Assembly (NCBI GenBank): GCA_024276455.1
Contig: JAJRXE010000299.1
Span: 1 to 5,854 of the forward strand
Source: Calditrichota bacterium
GTDB lineage: Bacteria; Calditrichota; Calditrichia; RBG-13-44-9
Direction: 5' to 3'
Length of the DNA: 5,854 nucleotides
A program made the position numbers and the translations under genes. Shown piece by piece: positions 1 through 5,834 of the stretch. Numbering within the stretch: the stretch's first letter is position 1; every line of letters begins with the position of its first letter. Below the pieces are notes generated by a model. It had not been told where the DNA came from, searched no databases, and worked only from the letters and a program-made list of their open reading frames with translations.

Positions 1-493
1 GCAGGGTTTGCAGGGTACGGGTCACATCCTCCAGCGCTCCGGCCCGGCTCTGAATTTGCTGCTGCCCCAGATCCATTACGCTGCCTACCGGATGGCGGGA
101 GAGCTCCCGCTCGCCAATCACCTCGATGGACTCGCCGTATTCCAGCGCCTGTTGAATCAGGTAGATGTTCAAGGTCAGTTTCTGTCCAGGCTGTAAGGTG
201 ATGTTTTTATTAATGCTGGGCTGGTAGCCAATCATTTCGAAGCGCAGGGTGTAGGTGCCGGGTGGAATTTGCAGTCGGTAGTAGCCGTTCAGATTGCTGG
301 CGGTTCCCCACGGTTTCCCTTCCACCGTAACGTTGACGCCCACCAGCGCCTCGTTGGTTTCGGCATCGCGGATGATGCCCTCCAGCAGGGCCGGTTGCTG
401 TTGTGCCCCCAGGAGACCCGGGACTTGCAGGAGTAACCAAACGCCAATCCAGCCCCACCGAAGGGGGTACCATGCTTTGAAAGCGGCGTTCAT
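1..493 (-). CDS. TonB-dependent receptor, N-terminal part (cut by window edge)
   Basis: The minus-strand frame stays open from the ATG at 493 to the window edge, giving 164 codons of a larger outer-membrane receptor. Residues 1-30 form a signal peptide: a short start with Lys6 and Arg12, a hydrophobic stretch IGVWLLLQVPGLL, then probable cleavage after LLGA. Residues about 36-112 match a carboxypeptidase-regulatory-like beta-sandwich (LEGIIRDAETNEALVGVNV, then GTASNLNGYY, IPPGTYTLRFEMIGY). The end (EVIGERELSRHPVGSV ... RAGALEDVTRTLQTL) resembles the start of a TonB plug domain. The start is supported by AGGAG five bases upstream and an in-frame TAA at 527-529 with no other ATG between. The family imports ligands across the outer membrane using TonB-ExbBD energy; substrate cannot be told from this part. 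It is divergent from the gamma-glutamyltransferase gene. The beta-barrel lies outside the window, so a non-transporting SusC-like or adhesin relative is not excluded. Confidence 0.85.
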   Translation of the reverse strand, partial: MNAAFKAWYPLRWGWIGVWLLLQVPGLLGAQQQPALLEGIIRDAETNEALVGVNVTVEGKPWGTASNLNGYYRLQIPPGTYTLRFEMIGYQPSINKNITLQPGQKLTLNIYLIQQALEYGESIEVIGERELSRHPVGSVMDLGQQQIQSRAGALEDVTRTLQTL

Positions 494-660
494 GCTGTCT
501 CCTGTAATTTTTTCCCGGCTCTCTTTTTAATTTACGGGATTCCAGGGAAAAAGGAAAGAAAATGGTGAGCAAATTTTGAATTCAACTTTTTCCTGTTTAA
601 ATTGGCTGGAAAATTTTTTACACATACAAAGTACGATGAAAAAATAAATTGGGGGATATA
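494..660. promoter_or_regulatory. Divergent intergenic promoter region
   Basis: This A+T-rich spacer lies between two genes reading away from each other, so it should contain both promoters. For the plus-strand enzyme gene a plausible sigma-70-like pair is TTGGCT at 602-607 and TACAAA at 625-630, 17 bases apart, each matching consensus at four of six positions. GGGGG at 651-655 then serves as ribosome binding site for the ATG at 661. A perfect 10-base palindrome, TTGAATTCAA, sits at 576-585 and could be an operator or chance. I found no convincing promoter pair for the minus-strand receptor. Confidence 0.35.
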
Positions 661-2361
661 ATGAAGAAGCTCATTTACCCGGTTCTCTGTTTTTGTCTGC
701 TTTTTATTCTGTCCGGTTTTGCCGGCGACCGCATTTCCAGTCGTAATTTTGCCACCCGTTCGGAGGTAATCGCTCGGCACGGCATGGCCGCTACCAGCCA
801 GCCGCTGGCTACCCAGATTGCCCTGGACATCCTGAAGCAAGGGGGCACGGCGGTGGACGCCGCCATTGCCGCCAACGCTGCCCTGGGGCTTATGGAGCCC
901 ACCGGGAGCGGCATCGGGGGCGACCTGTTCGCCATTGTGTGGGACGCTAAAACCCGTAAGCTGTACGGGCTCAATGCCAGCGGCCGCTCGCCTTACTCCC
1001 TGACGCTGGAATTTTTTAAAAAGAAGGGTTACAAAAAAATTCCCTCCCACGGTCCCCTACCGGTCTCGGTGCCGGGTTGCGTGGACGGCTGGTTCGAACT
1101 GCACGAACGCTTCGGGAAGCTACCCATGGAGAAAATTCTGGCGCCCGCCATTCGCTACGGGCGGGAAGGCTTCCCGGTGAGCGAGCTGATTGCTTACTAC
1201 TGGCAGCGCAGCGTGCCGATTCTGAAAAAATATCCCAATTTCGAGAAGATTTTTACCATCAACGGTCGGGCTCCACGCAAGGGCGAGATTTTTCGTAATC
1301 CCTATCTGGCTAACACGCTGGAGAAAATTGCACGCGGTGGTCGGGAGGTGTTTTACCGCGGAGAGATTGCCCGTACTATCGACGCCTTCATGAAGCGGGT
1401 GGGCGGTTTCCTTTCTTACCGCGATCTGGCTGAGCACCGCTCCGAGTGGGTGGAACCGGTCTCCACCACCTACCGCGGTTACGAGGTGTGGGAACTGCCG
1501 CCCAACGGTCAGGGCATTGCCGCCCTGCAAATGCTCAATATTCTGGAAGGGTACGATTTGAAAAGCATGGGATTTGGCAGCGCCGATTACATTCATTATT
1601 TTGTGGAGGCAAAAAAGCTCGCCTTCGAAGATCGGGCGAAATTTTACGCCGATCCGGATTTCAATAAAATCCCGGTTAAGTGGCTTATTTCCAAGGAGTA
1701 CGCCGCCGAACGACGGAAACTCATTCGCCCGGATCGGGCGGCCCGGCATTACGAGCCCGGCAGTCAGGCGCTGGAGCAGGGCGAAACCGTTTACCTGACA
1801 GTGGCGGATCAGGAAGGCAATATGGTTTCGCTTATTCAGAGTAATTACCGCGGAATGGGTTCCGGAATGGTGCCGGACGATCTGGGATTCATTTTGCAGG
1901 ACCGCGGCGAGCTTTTTACGCTGGAAGAAGGGCATTTCAACACGTACGCACCTCACAAGCGTCCCTTTCACACCATCATTCCCGCCTTTGTAACCAAGGA
2001 CGGCGAGCCTTGGTTGAGTTTTGGGGTAATGGGTGGTGCCATGCAACCGCAGGGTCACGTGCAGATTCTGGTGAATTTGATTGATTTCGGGATGAACCTG
2101 CAGGAAGCCGGGGACGCCCCCCGGATTCGTCACGACGGTTCCTCCCAACCCACCGGCGAAAAGATGAGCGACGGCGGTTGGGTAAACCTGGAGAGCGGAT
2201 TCGCTTACGATGTGGTGCGGGAACTCCTGCGACGGGGGCACCGGGTGCGCTTTTCCAATGGCGGTTACGGCGGTTACCAGGCCATCATGTACGACCGCAA
2301 AAACAAAGTGTACCTGGGCGCTTCGGAATCTCGCAAAGATGGTCAGGCGGCGGGATATTGA
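661..2361 (+). CDS. Gamma-glutamyltransferase-family Ntn-hydrolase, secreted, YwrD-like branch
   Basis: The product is 566 residues, normal for a GGT proenzyme. Family members self-cleave into two subunits and hydrolyse or transfer gamma-glutamyl or related acyl groups. Residues 1-21 look like a signal peptide (MKKLIYPVLCFCLLFILSGFA), implying export. The large subunit carries GSGIGGD (82-88) and GLNASGR (103-109). The nucleophile is probably Thr376 in GETVYLTVADQEGN, giving a small subunit of about 191 residues, with oxyanion-hole glycines Gly458-Gly459 (MGGAMQ). Several residues that bind the gamma-glutamyl group in E. coli GGT are absent: the Arg114 region reads NASGR, the Gln430/Asp433 region reads QDRGELF, the Ser462-Ser463 pair reads His-Thr in PFHTI (435-439), and the lid loop before it is short. 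This matches my recollection of the YwrD-like branch, so glutathione may not be the substrate. The ATG at 661 is chosen over an in-frame TTG at 649 because GGGGG sits just before it and the signal peptide then starts cleanly. Confidence 0.92.
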   Translation: MKKLIYPVLCFCLLFILSGFAGDRISSRNFATRSEVIARHGMAATSQPLATQIALDILKQGGTAVDAAIAANAALGLMEPTGSGIGGDLFAIVWDAKTRKLYGLNASGRSPYSLTLEFFKKKGYKKIPSHGPLPVSVPGCVDGWFELHERFGKLPMEKILAPAIRYGREGFPVSELIAYYWQRSVPILKKYPNFEKIFTINGRAPRKGEIFRNPYLANTLEKIARGGREVFYRGEIARTIDAFMKRVGGFLSYRDLAEHRSEWVEPVSTTYRGYEVWELPPNGQGIAALQMLNILEGYDLKSMGFGSADYIHYFVEAKKLAFEDRAKFYADPDFNKIPVKWLISKEYAAERRKLIRPDRAARHYEPGSQALEQGETVYLTVADQEGNMVSLIQSNYRGMGSGMVPDDLGFILQDRGELFTLEEGHFNTYAPHKRPFHTIIPAFVTKDGEPWLSFGVMGGAMQPQGHVQILVNLIDFGMNLQEAGDAPRIRHDGSSQPTGEKMSDGGWVNLESGFAYDVVRELLRRGHRVRFSNGGYGGYQAIMYDRKNKVYLGASESRKDGQAAGY

Positions 2362-2709
2362 TTTCATTGTTCCGCGAATGAGCCACTCGGCTGCCGCTTA
2401 GAGCGAAACGAAAACCTCGCTAATTGGAGACCGGCTTTTCTGGTTACCCCACAGGCACCAGTGAACATGAATAAAGGCAGATAATTGAATGAAAGGTAAG
2501 TTGAATGAATTTTTGTAGTTTGAAGCGGGGTTTCCTGTTCCCACAGCCTGGTAAAATAATTTAATCAATTGCCAAAATAGAAAGCAATTTGCTGAAGAGA
2601 ACATTTATTTCTTACGAAGAAAAAATGTCCTTTACCAGTGAAAAAGCTGTTCGAAACAATTCCGTGATCTTGCTTTTTTCCGGGGCGAAATCATTAAATA
2701 ATCCCGATT
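2362..2709. other. Convergent intergenic region, no supported gene
   Basis: About 350 bases separate the ends of the plus-strand enzyme gene and minus-strand recX. Short open frames exist on both strands (for example 2398-2604 minus and 2625-2741 plus), but none has a clear ribosome binding site or recognisable domain. The second half is A+T-rich. The one structured item is the hairpin at 2601-2628. No RNA gene was recognised. Confidence 0.6.
2601..2628. terminator. AT-rich hairpin, possible bidirectional terminator
   Basis: ACATTT and TTTCTT, separated by one bulged A, pair fully with AAGAAA and AAATGT around an ACG loop: a 12-base-pair stem with a single bulge. It lies between two convergent genes, 82 bases past the recX stop, so it may end transcription from that side. 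There is only a short pyrimidine run after it on either strand and the stem is almost all A/T, so it is a weak intrinsic terminator at best. Confidence 0.35.
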
Positions 2710-3348
2710 TTAGCGTTCGTCCGATGGGTTATTCCAACTAACGACCATCCGGATTTGCTCCCAGGGAAAACCCAGCCGCTGCAGGTGTTGCACCTGTTTT
2801 TCGCGCAGGGCTTTCCCGGAAAGGTTGGGGTGGGTACGCTGGTATTTCTCCGCCGCCTCTCGGGCGAGTTCCTGCTCCTTTTCCGGCGGGAGTAATTCGT
2901 CTAACAGTTGCTGGATTAGTTCCCGGGCAATACCCTTTTCCAGTAATTTGTGGCGCAAAAGCGAACGGCTTACCCCGCCGCGTTTTATCTGATCCTGAAT
3001 AAAAAGGCGGGCGAAGGCCTGGTCGTTCACCAGATCCAGCTTTTCCAGCTGATCCAGTGCCTGGTCAATCACCGCTTTGCGGTAGCCTTTGCGGTACATT
3101 TTCTGAAAAAGCTCTTTGCGGGAGTGAGGGCGATTGGCCAGATAGCGCATGGCCTGATCTTTAGCCTGCCGCAGAGCATCTTCTTCCAGAAGCCGCTGGA
3201 ATTCCTCCTCGCTAAATTCCCGCTGGGGTGCAATGCCGTATTGCAGAACAATCTCGGGGGTGAGAACAAACTCCATCTCCTCGTCCACTGTAACGATGAA
3301 CCGTTCCGGGCGTCCCCGCCGCATCCGCATGTCGGTAATGGTTGGCAT
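2710..3348 (-). CDS. recX: Regulatory protein RecX
   Basis: The 212-residue product has the RecX layout. An N-terminal part of about 55 residues (RFIVTVDEEMEFVLTPEIVLQYGIA) precedes three-helix repeats. The first repeat has AMRYLANRPHSRKELFQKMYRKGY (67-89), the second LDLVNDQAFARLFIQDQIKRG (104-124) followed by LRHKLLEKGI (131-140), and the third ends in QVQHLQRLGFPWEQIRMVV. RecX binds RecA filaments and usually limits RecA recombinase and coprotease activity in the cytoplasm. The ATG at 3348 is chosen, with GAGAT upstream as a modest ribosome binding site. An in-frame ATG at 3447 would add 33 residues, but that extension runs into hairpin repeat A and has no RecX character. RecX normally sits directly behind recA. 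Here about 690 bases, two hairpin repeats and a broken gene intervene, so it probably has its own promoter. Confidence 0.92.
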   Translation of the reverse strand: MPTITDMRMRRGRPERFIVTVDEEMEFVLTPEIVLQYGIAPQREFSEEEFQRLLEEDALRQAKDQAMRYLANRPHSRKELFQKMYRKGYRKAVIDQALDQLEKLDLVNDQAFARLFIQDQIKRGGVSRSLLRHKLLEKGIARELIQQLLDELLPPEKEQELAREAAEKYQRTHPNLSGKALREKQVQHLQRLGFPWEQIRMVVSWNNPSDER

Positions 3349-3367
3349 TTTTACAATCTCTTTCAGA

Positions 3368-3398
3368 TTTTTAGGAGAGTTAAGGTCACTTTGCAAAG
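3368..3398 (-). promoter_or_regulatory. Candidate recX promoter with overlapping palindrome
   Basis: On the minus strand TTGCAA (3396-3391) and TAAAAA (3373-3368) lie 17 bases apart, each a four-of-six match to sigma-70 boxes. They would start transcription about 13 bases before the recX ATG, which gives a very short leader. A perfect 10-base palindrome CTTTGCAAAG (3389-3398) covers the -35 box and could be a regulator site. This is inference from consensus only, in A+T-rich DNA where chance matches are common. Confidence 0.3.
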
Positions 3399-3433
3399 AA
3401 TTTCCATGAGTTTGGGAGGAAGTTTCAACCTTC

Positions 3434-3492
3434 AACCCTCTCCCCATCCCCCTCCCTGCGGTTGCAAGGGGAGTGAGGAGGTGGGTTAATTA
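3434..3492 (+). repeat. G/C-rich imperfect hairpin repeat, copy A
   Basis: The outer arms AACCC (3434-3438) and GGGTT (3483-3487) pair. So do CTCC (3440-3443) with GGAG (3477-3480), and CCCCT (3449-3453) with AGGGG (3467-3471), leaving a 13-base loop. The arm with C-runs comes first, and the element ends GGGTTAATTA. The same design, orientation and end are found in copy B near the recA stop, so the two are treated as one repeat family. It lies between the DUF559 relic and recX and is non-coding as read here. Confidence 0.65.
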
Positions 3493-3594
3493 GAACTAAG
3501 TTTTACTCCTTATCTTCTTTTTGGAATTATTTAATCGTTTCGATTTCATCCCGACCTTTTGCCTTTCCTGGTTTTCTAAGTTGTTAAATCTGGT
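3493..3594. other. A+T-rich spacer between hairpin A and the DUF559 relic
   Basis: No gene is supported here. On the minus strand a 17-codon Lys-rich frame (starting MKSKRLNNSKKK) is present, but it has no clear ribosome binding site or relatives I recognise. CTGGTTT occurs twice about 20 bases apart (near 3568-3595), which I consider chance. Confidence 0.5.
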
Positions 3595-3936
3595 TTACGA
3601 GGGAGAGTCGGTGGTGGGATTAAGTTTTAGGAAAATTTCTAACTCCCTCAACACGCCCAGGATATTCTTCCGTGCATCTATATTTTTAAAACTCATTGTT
3701 TTGAGAAGCTCGTCTCGTATTTGGTCGTAATCTCTTTGTTTTTCGTGAACACTACCATCGATCTCAACAATTAGACGCCGTTGATGGCAATAGAAGTCTG
3801 TAATAAAAAATCTTTCGCTGTCGAAATAAGTGAAAAAATAGGGTGTTGTCTATTGTCTATTCCGGACTTTCTCCCAGAAAATTTTCTCCACTTTGGTAAG
3901 GTTTTTACGAAGTTTTCTGGCGGCGTGAAAAGCCAT
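3595..3936 (-). pseudogene. DUF559 (Vsr-like endonuclease fold) pseudogene
   Basis: Reading the minus strand from the ATG at 3936 gives a 113-codon frame with one internal TAG (codon 29, 3852-3850). Before the stop is the typical DUF559 start, ARKLRKNLTKVEKIFWEKVRNRQ. After it comes FFTYFDSERFFITDFYCHQRRLIVEIDGSVHEKQRDYDQIRDELLKTM in pieces that match the family core, including Asp47 (TDFYC), Glu58-Ile-Asp60 (VEIDG) and His64. Family members usually have about eight residues (KFRRQ-like) between NRQ and HPI, which are missing. RQHPIF is visible only in another frame across 3857-3840, pointing to indels beside the stop. The C-terminal VIRF-N-EEV strand of the family is also shortened to FKNIDARKN. 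DUF559 proteins are predicted nucleases of unproven role. G+C here is about one third (hand count 3661-3840), well below recA. It sits on the recA strand between two hairpin repeats. Confidence 0.8.
3846..3859. repeat. Tandem heptamer at the pseudogene lesion
   Basis: TTGTCTA occurs twice in direct succession on the plus strand. On the coding strand it reads TAGACAA twice, and the second copy supplies the premature TAG codon. A 7-base duplication changes frame, which fits the frame jump around RQHPIF in the DUF559 relic. Confidence 0.75.
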
Positions 3937-3997
3937 TTGTCTGGAGAAAAACCATGGTTTTTGGTGCTAATTTTTACCATCCCTCGGTATCCCAAAC

Positions 3998-4045
3998 AAC
4001 CCCCTCCCTTCCCTCGGAAAAGGAGGGGGTGAAGGGGGTTAATTA
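3998..4045 (+). repeat. G/C-rich imperfect hairpin repeat, copy B, at the recA 3' end
   Basis: The outer arms AACCCCCT (3998-4005) and AGGGGGTT (4033-4040) pair perfectly over eight bases. An alternative fold pairs ACCCCCTCC (3999-4007) with GGAGGGGGT (4022-4030), topped by TTCC with GGAA. The element ends GGGTTAATTA (4036-4045), exactly as copy A does. Bases 4043-4045 are the recA stop codon read on the other strand. It may act as a recA transcript end or 3' stabiliser, although no proper T-tract follows on the minus strand. Confidence 0.65.
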
Positions 4046-5104
4046 CTTCACCACCCTGGCCGAACTTTTCTGTTCCGCGGCGGCCTGTTTGGCTTTCTCT
4101 TCGTCGCTTAACAGACCCAGTTTCTGGCGGACCAGTTGTTCAATGTTGTCCCGGAACTCCGGATTTTCTTTCAAGAAGGCTTTTACGTTCTCGCGGCCCT
4201 GCCCCAGTCGTTCCTCCCCAAAGGAGTACCAGGTGCCGCTCTTCTGAATAATGTTCAGTTTGGTGGCCAGGTCCAGCAAATCGCCTTCTTTGGAAATGCC
4301 CTCGTTGTACATGATGTCGAATTCGCATTCCCGAAAAGGCGGAGCCAGTTTGTTTTTCACCACTTTTACCCGGGTGCGATTGCCAATGGCATTCTCGCCG
4401 CTCTTAATGGAAGCGATTCTCCGAATGTCCAGGCGTACCGAGGTGTAAAATTTTAGTGCCCGGCCGCCGGTCGTGGTTTCCGGGTTACCGAACATAACTC
4501 CGATTTTTTCCCGCAACTGGTTGATAAAGATCACCGCCGTGTTGGATTTGCTGACCGTCGCGGTTAGTTTACGTAGCGCCTGCGACATGAGTCGCGCCTG
4601 CAGGCCCATGTGGGAATCACCCATTTCGCCTTCCAGCTCCGCCCGCGGCACCAGGGCCGCTACCGAATCGATCACGATGACGTCAATCGCACCGCTGCGC
4701 ACCAGGGTTTCCACAATTTCCAGCGCTTGTTCGCCCGTATCGGGTTGCGACACCAGCAGATTCACCGTGTCCACTCCCAACCGGCGCGCGTAGGTGGGGT
4801 CCATGGCATGCTCGGCATCGATGAACGCTGCCAGCCCGCCCCGTTTCTGTGCCTCGGCAATGATGTGGAGGGCCAGGGTCGTTTTCCCGGAAGATTCCGG
4901 TCCGTAAATTTCGGTAATTCGTCCCCGGGGAATCCCGCCAATGCCCAGGGCGTAGTCCAGAGAAATGGCTCCGGTGGGAATCACATCTACCGTGATTTTG
5001 GCCTTATCGCCCAGCTTCATGATGGAGCCCTTCCCGAACTGGCGCTCAATCTGGGTCATGGCCAGGCTTAGCGCTTTTAATTTTTCTTCATTGGAATTTG
5101 CCAT
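4043..5104 (-). CDS. recA: Recombinase RecA
   Basis: From the ATG at 5104 the product is 353 residues, a standard RecA length. RecA forms ATP-dependent filaments on single-stranded DNA, drives strand exchange and triggers LexA self-cleavage. Visible motifs are Walker A GPESSGKT (68-75), catalytic Glu98 in DAEHA, Walker B VIVIDSVAAL (142-151), loop L1 around EGEMGDSHMG (158-167), the sensor Gln196 in NQLREKIGVMFGNPETTTGG with loop L2, and the C-terminal domain through EQLVRQKLGL. There is no intein or frameshift. The tail after residue 330 is short and ends SSARVVK, less acidic than that of E. coli RecA. The ATG is preceded by AAGAGG five to six bases upstream. An in-frame TTG at 5155 with a better AAGGAG would add 17 residues. 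Upstream lies thpR on the same strand, and an inverted repeat at 5170-5198 is a candidate SOS operator. The stop codon lies inside hairpin repeat B. Confidence 0.98.
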   Translation of the reverse strand: MANSNEEKLKALSLAMTQIERQFGKGSIMKLGDKAKITVDVIPTGAISLDYALGIGGIPRGRITEIYGPESSGKTTLALHIIAEAQKRGGLAAFIDAEHAMDPTYARRLGVDTVNLLVSQPDTGEQALEIVETLVRSGAIDVIVIDSVAALVPRAELEGEMGDSHMGLQARLMSQALRKLTATVSKSNTAVIFINQLREKIGVMFGNPETTTGGRALKFYTSVRLDIRRIASIKSGENAIGNRTRVKVVKNKLAPPFRECEFDIMYNEGISKEGDLLDLATKLNIIQKSGTWYSFGEERLGQGRENVKAFLKENPEFRDNIEQLVRQKLGLLSDEEKAKQAAAEQKSSARVVK

Positions 5105-5152
5105 TGTGTCCTCTTGATTCGTTTTGTTTATGTTTCTGCCGTTTTTTCTTTT

Positions 5153-5167
5153 CAATTAGTGCTCCTT
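5153..5167 (-). promoter_or_regulatory. Strong Shine-Dalgarno before an alternative TTG start of recA
   Basis: On the minus strand AAGGAG (5167-5162) is followed after six bases by TTG (5155-5153). That TTG is in frame with recA and no stop intervenes. Initiation there would add a basic, Asn/Lys-rich 17-residue extension, MKRKNGRNINKTNQEDT. RecA proteins normally begin near the downstream ATG, so I keep that as the main start, but this site matches consensus better than the AAGAGG used by the ATG. Confidence 0.45.
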
Positions 5168-5169
5168 AT

Positions 5170-5198
5170 TTGGTAATGTACAGTAATAAAATTACCAA
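5170..5198. promoter_or_regulatory. Inverted repeat upstream of recA, candidate operator
   Basis: TTGGTAAT (5170-5177) and ATTACCAA (5191-5198) are perfect 8-base inverted arms around a 13-base spacer. On the minus strand a possible recA promoter, TTGGCG (5210-5205) and TATTAC (5188-5183) with a 16-base gap, places its -10 box inside the repeat. A repressor bound here would block transcription, as LexA does at other recA genes. It matches neither the E. coli CTGT-N8-ACAG box nor the Bacillus GAAC-N4-GTTC box. In RNA the same arms could form a hairpin just before AAGGAG. Confidence 0.45.
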
Positions 5199-5261
5199 TA
5201 TTCCCGCCAAAAACAAACTTTTTCCGCTTAATTTTCAGGGTGGAAACGCAAAAAATTTCCG

Positions 5262-5834
5262 TTATTCCTGTAACTGGTAAGCTTTTAAAACTGAGTACCG
5301 CGCCCCTTCCGGTTGTAATTCGCTCTTCATAATGTGAACGGTTTCTACCGGAAATTCTATTTCCGGGAAGGGATATTCCAGAAGCTGTTTTAGCAGTTCT
5401 TTCATGTTGCGCTGGGATTTAACCCGCCCGATGGTTAGATGGGGCGAGAACGTGCGTTCTTCTTTGGGAAACCCCACCGCTTCCAGAACATCTTCAATTT
5501 GCTGCTGCAATTGATGGAGTAGATTCATCTCCTTACCCTGCAAACCGACCCACAGAACACGTGGTTTACGCACGGACGGAAAAACTCCGCCGCTGCCCGA
5601 GCGAATAACAAACCGATGGTGTTCCTGTTCGAACAGGGTGTCCAGGGATTGGAAGACTTTTTCCAGCTCTTCCGGCGTCAGGTTGCCCAGAAATTTCAAC
5701 GTCAAATGGACGGATTGCGGTTTGACCCATTTTACCGCTGCCGCGGAGCGCGACAGATGTTCGATGAGTTTCCCGATCTCTTCAATCAGGTTTTCCGGTA
5801 AAGGAACGGCAATGAATGTGCGAATTTTTTCCAT
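5262..5834 (-). CDS. thpR: RNA 2',3'-cyclic phosphodiesterase (LigT / 2'-5' RNA ligase family)
   Basis: The product is 190 residues, typical of the 2H phosphoesterase ThpR/LigT. It carries both required H-x-T-x motifs: HLTL at 43-46 in VHLTLKFLGNL, and HLTI at 132-135 in FSPHLTIGRVK. The start MEKIRTFIAVPLP and the end SELQPEGARYSVLKAYQL are characteristic of the family. These cytoplasmic enzymes hydrolyse RNA 2',3'-cyclic phosphates to 2'-phosphates and can ligate 2'-5' RNA ends in vitro; the cellular role is unclear. The ATG at 5834 is preceded by AAAGG about nine bases upstream. The gene lies 157 bases upstream of recA on the same strand. A thpR-recA neighbourhood, often with cinA in front, is common in bacteria, so cotranscription is possible, although recA seems to have its own control region. 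Only 20 bases lie beyond it in the window. Confidence 0.93.
   Translation of the reverse strand: MEKIRTFIAVPLPENLIEEIGKLIEHLSRSAAAVKWVKPQSVHLTLKFLGNLTPEELEKVFQSLDTLFEQEHHRFVIRSGSGGVFPSVRKPRVLWVGLQGKEMNLLHQLQQQIEDVLEAVGFPKEERTFSPHLTIGRVKSQRNMKELLKQLLEYPFPEIEFPVETVHIMKSELQPEGARYSVLKAYQLQE

Noticed and set aside
210..572. Minus-strand 120-codon frame over the receptor start
   Set aside because: It is out of frame with the receptor, whose frame shows a signal peptide, a regulatory-like domain and a Shine-Dalgarno site; the alternative product is low-complexity.
1120..2367. Long minus-strand open frame of over 400 codons opposite the GGT-family gene
   Set aside because: It is a shadow of a well-conserved coding sequence in G+C-rich DNA, its product has no family features, and it overlaps the true gene almost entirely.
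2398..2604. Minus-strand 68-codon open frame in the convergent spacer
   Set aside because: There is no ribosome binding site before its ATG, which lies inside the AT-rich hairpin. The composition is odd and no domain is recognisable.
2625..2741. Plus-strand 38-codon frame (MSFTSEKAVRNN...) overlapping the recX 3' end
   Set aside because: It is short, has only a weak purine run upstream, overlaps recX on the opposite strand and has no recognised relatives.
3349..3447. N-terminal extension of RecX from the ATG at 3447
   Set aside because: The added residues come from hairpin repeat A and spacer DNA, and RecX-like sequence begins only after the ATG at 3348.
3540..3600. 17-codon Lys-rich peptide (MKSKRLNNSKKK...) resembling the possible recA tail
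   Set aside because: Both are short, Lys/Asn-rich stretches from A+T-rich DNA, so the similarity is compositional and no ribosome site supports expression.
3771..3995. Minus-strand 74-codon frame containing DNRQHPIF
   Set aside because: It is not a separate gene. It is another reading frame of the broken DUF559 gene, and only the RQHPIF segment is meaningful.
3434..4045. CRISPR-like reading of the two hairpin repeats
   Set aside because: There are only two copies, about 550 bases apart, with imperfect identity and a decayed gene between them rather than regular spacers.
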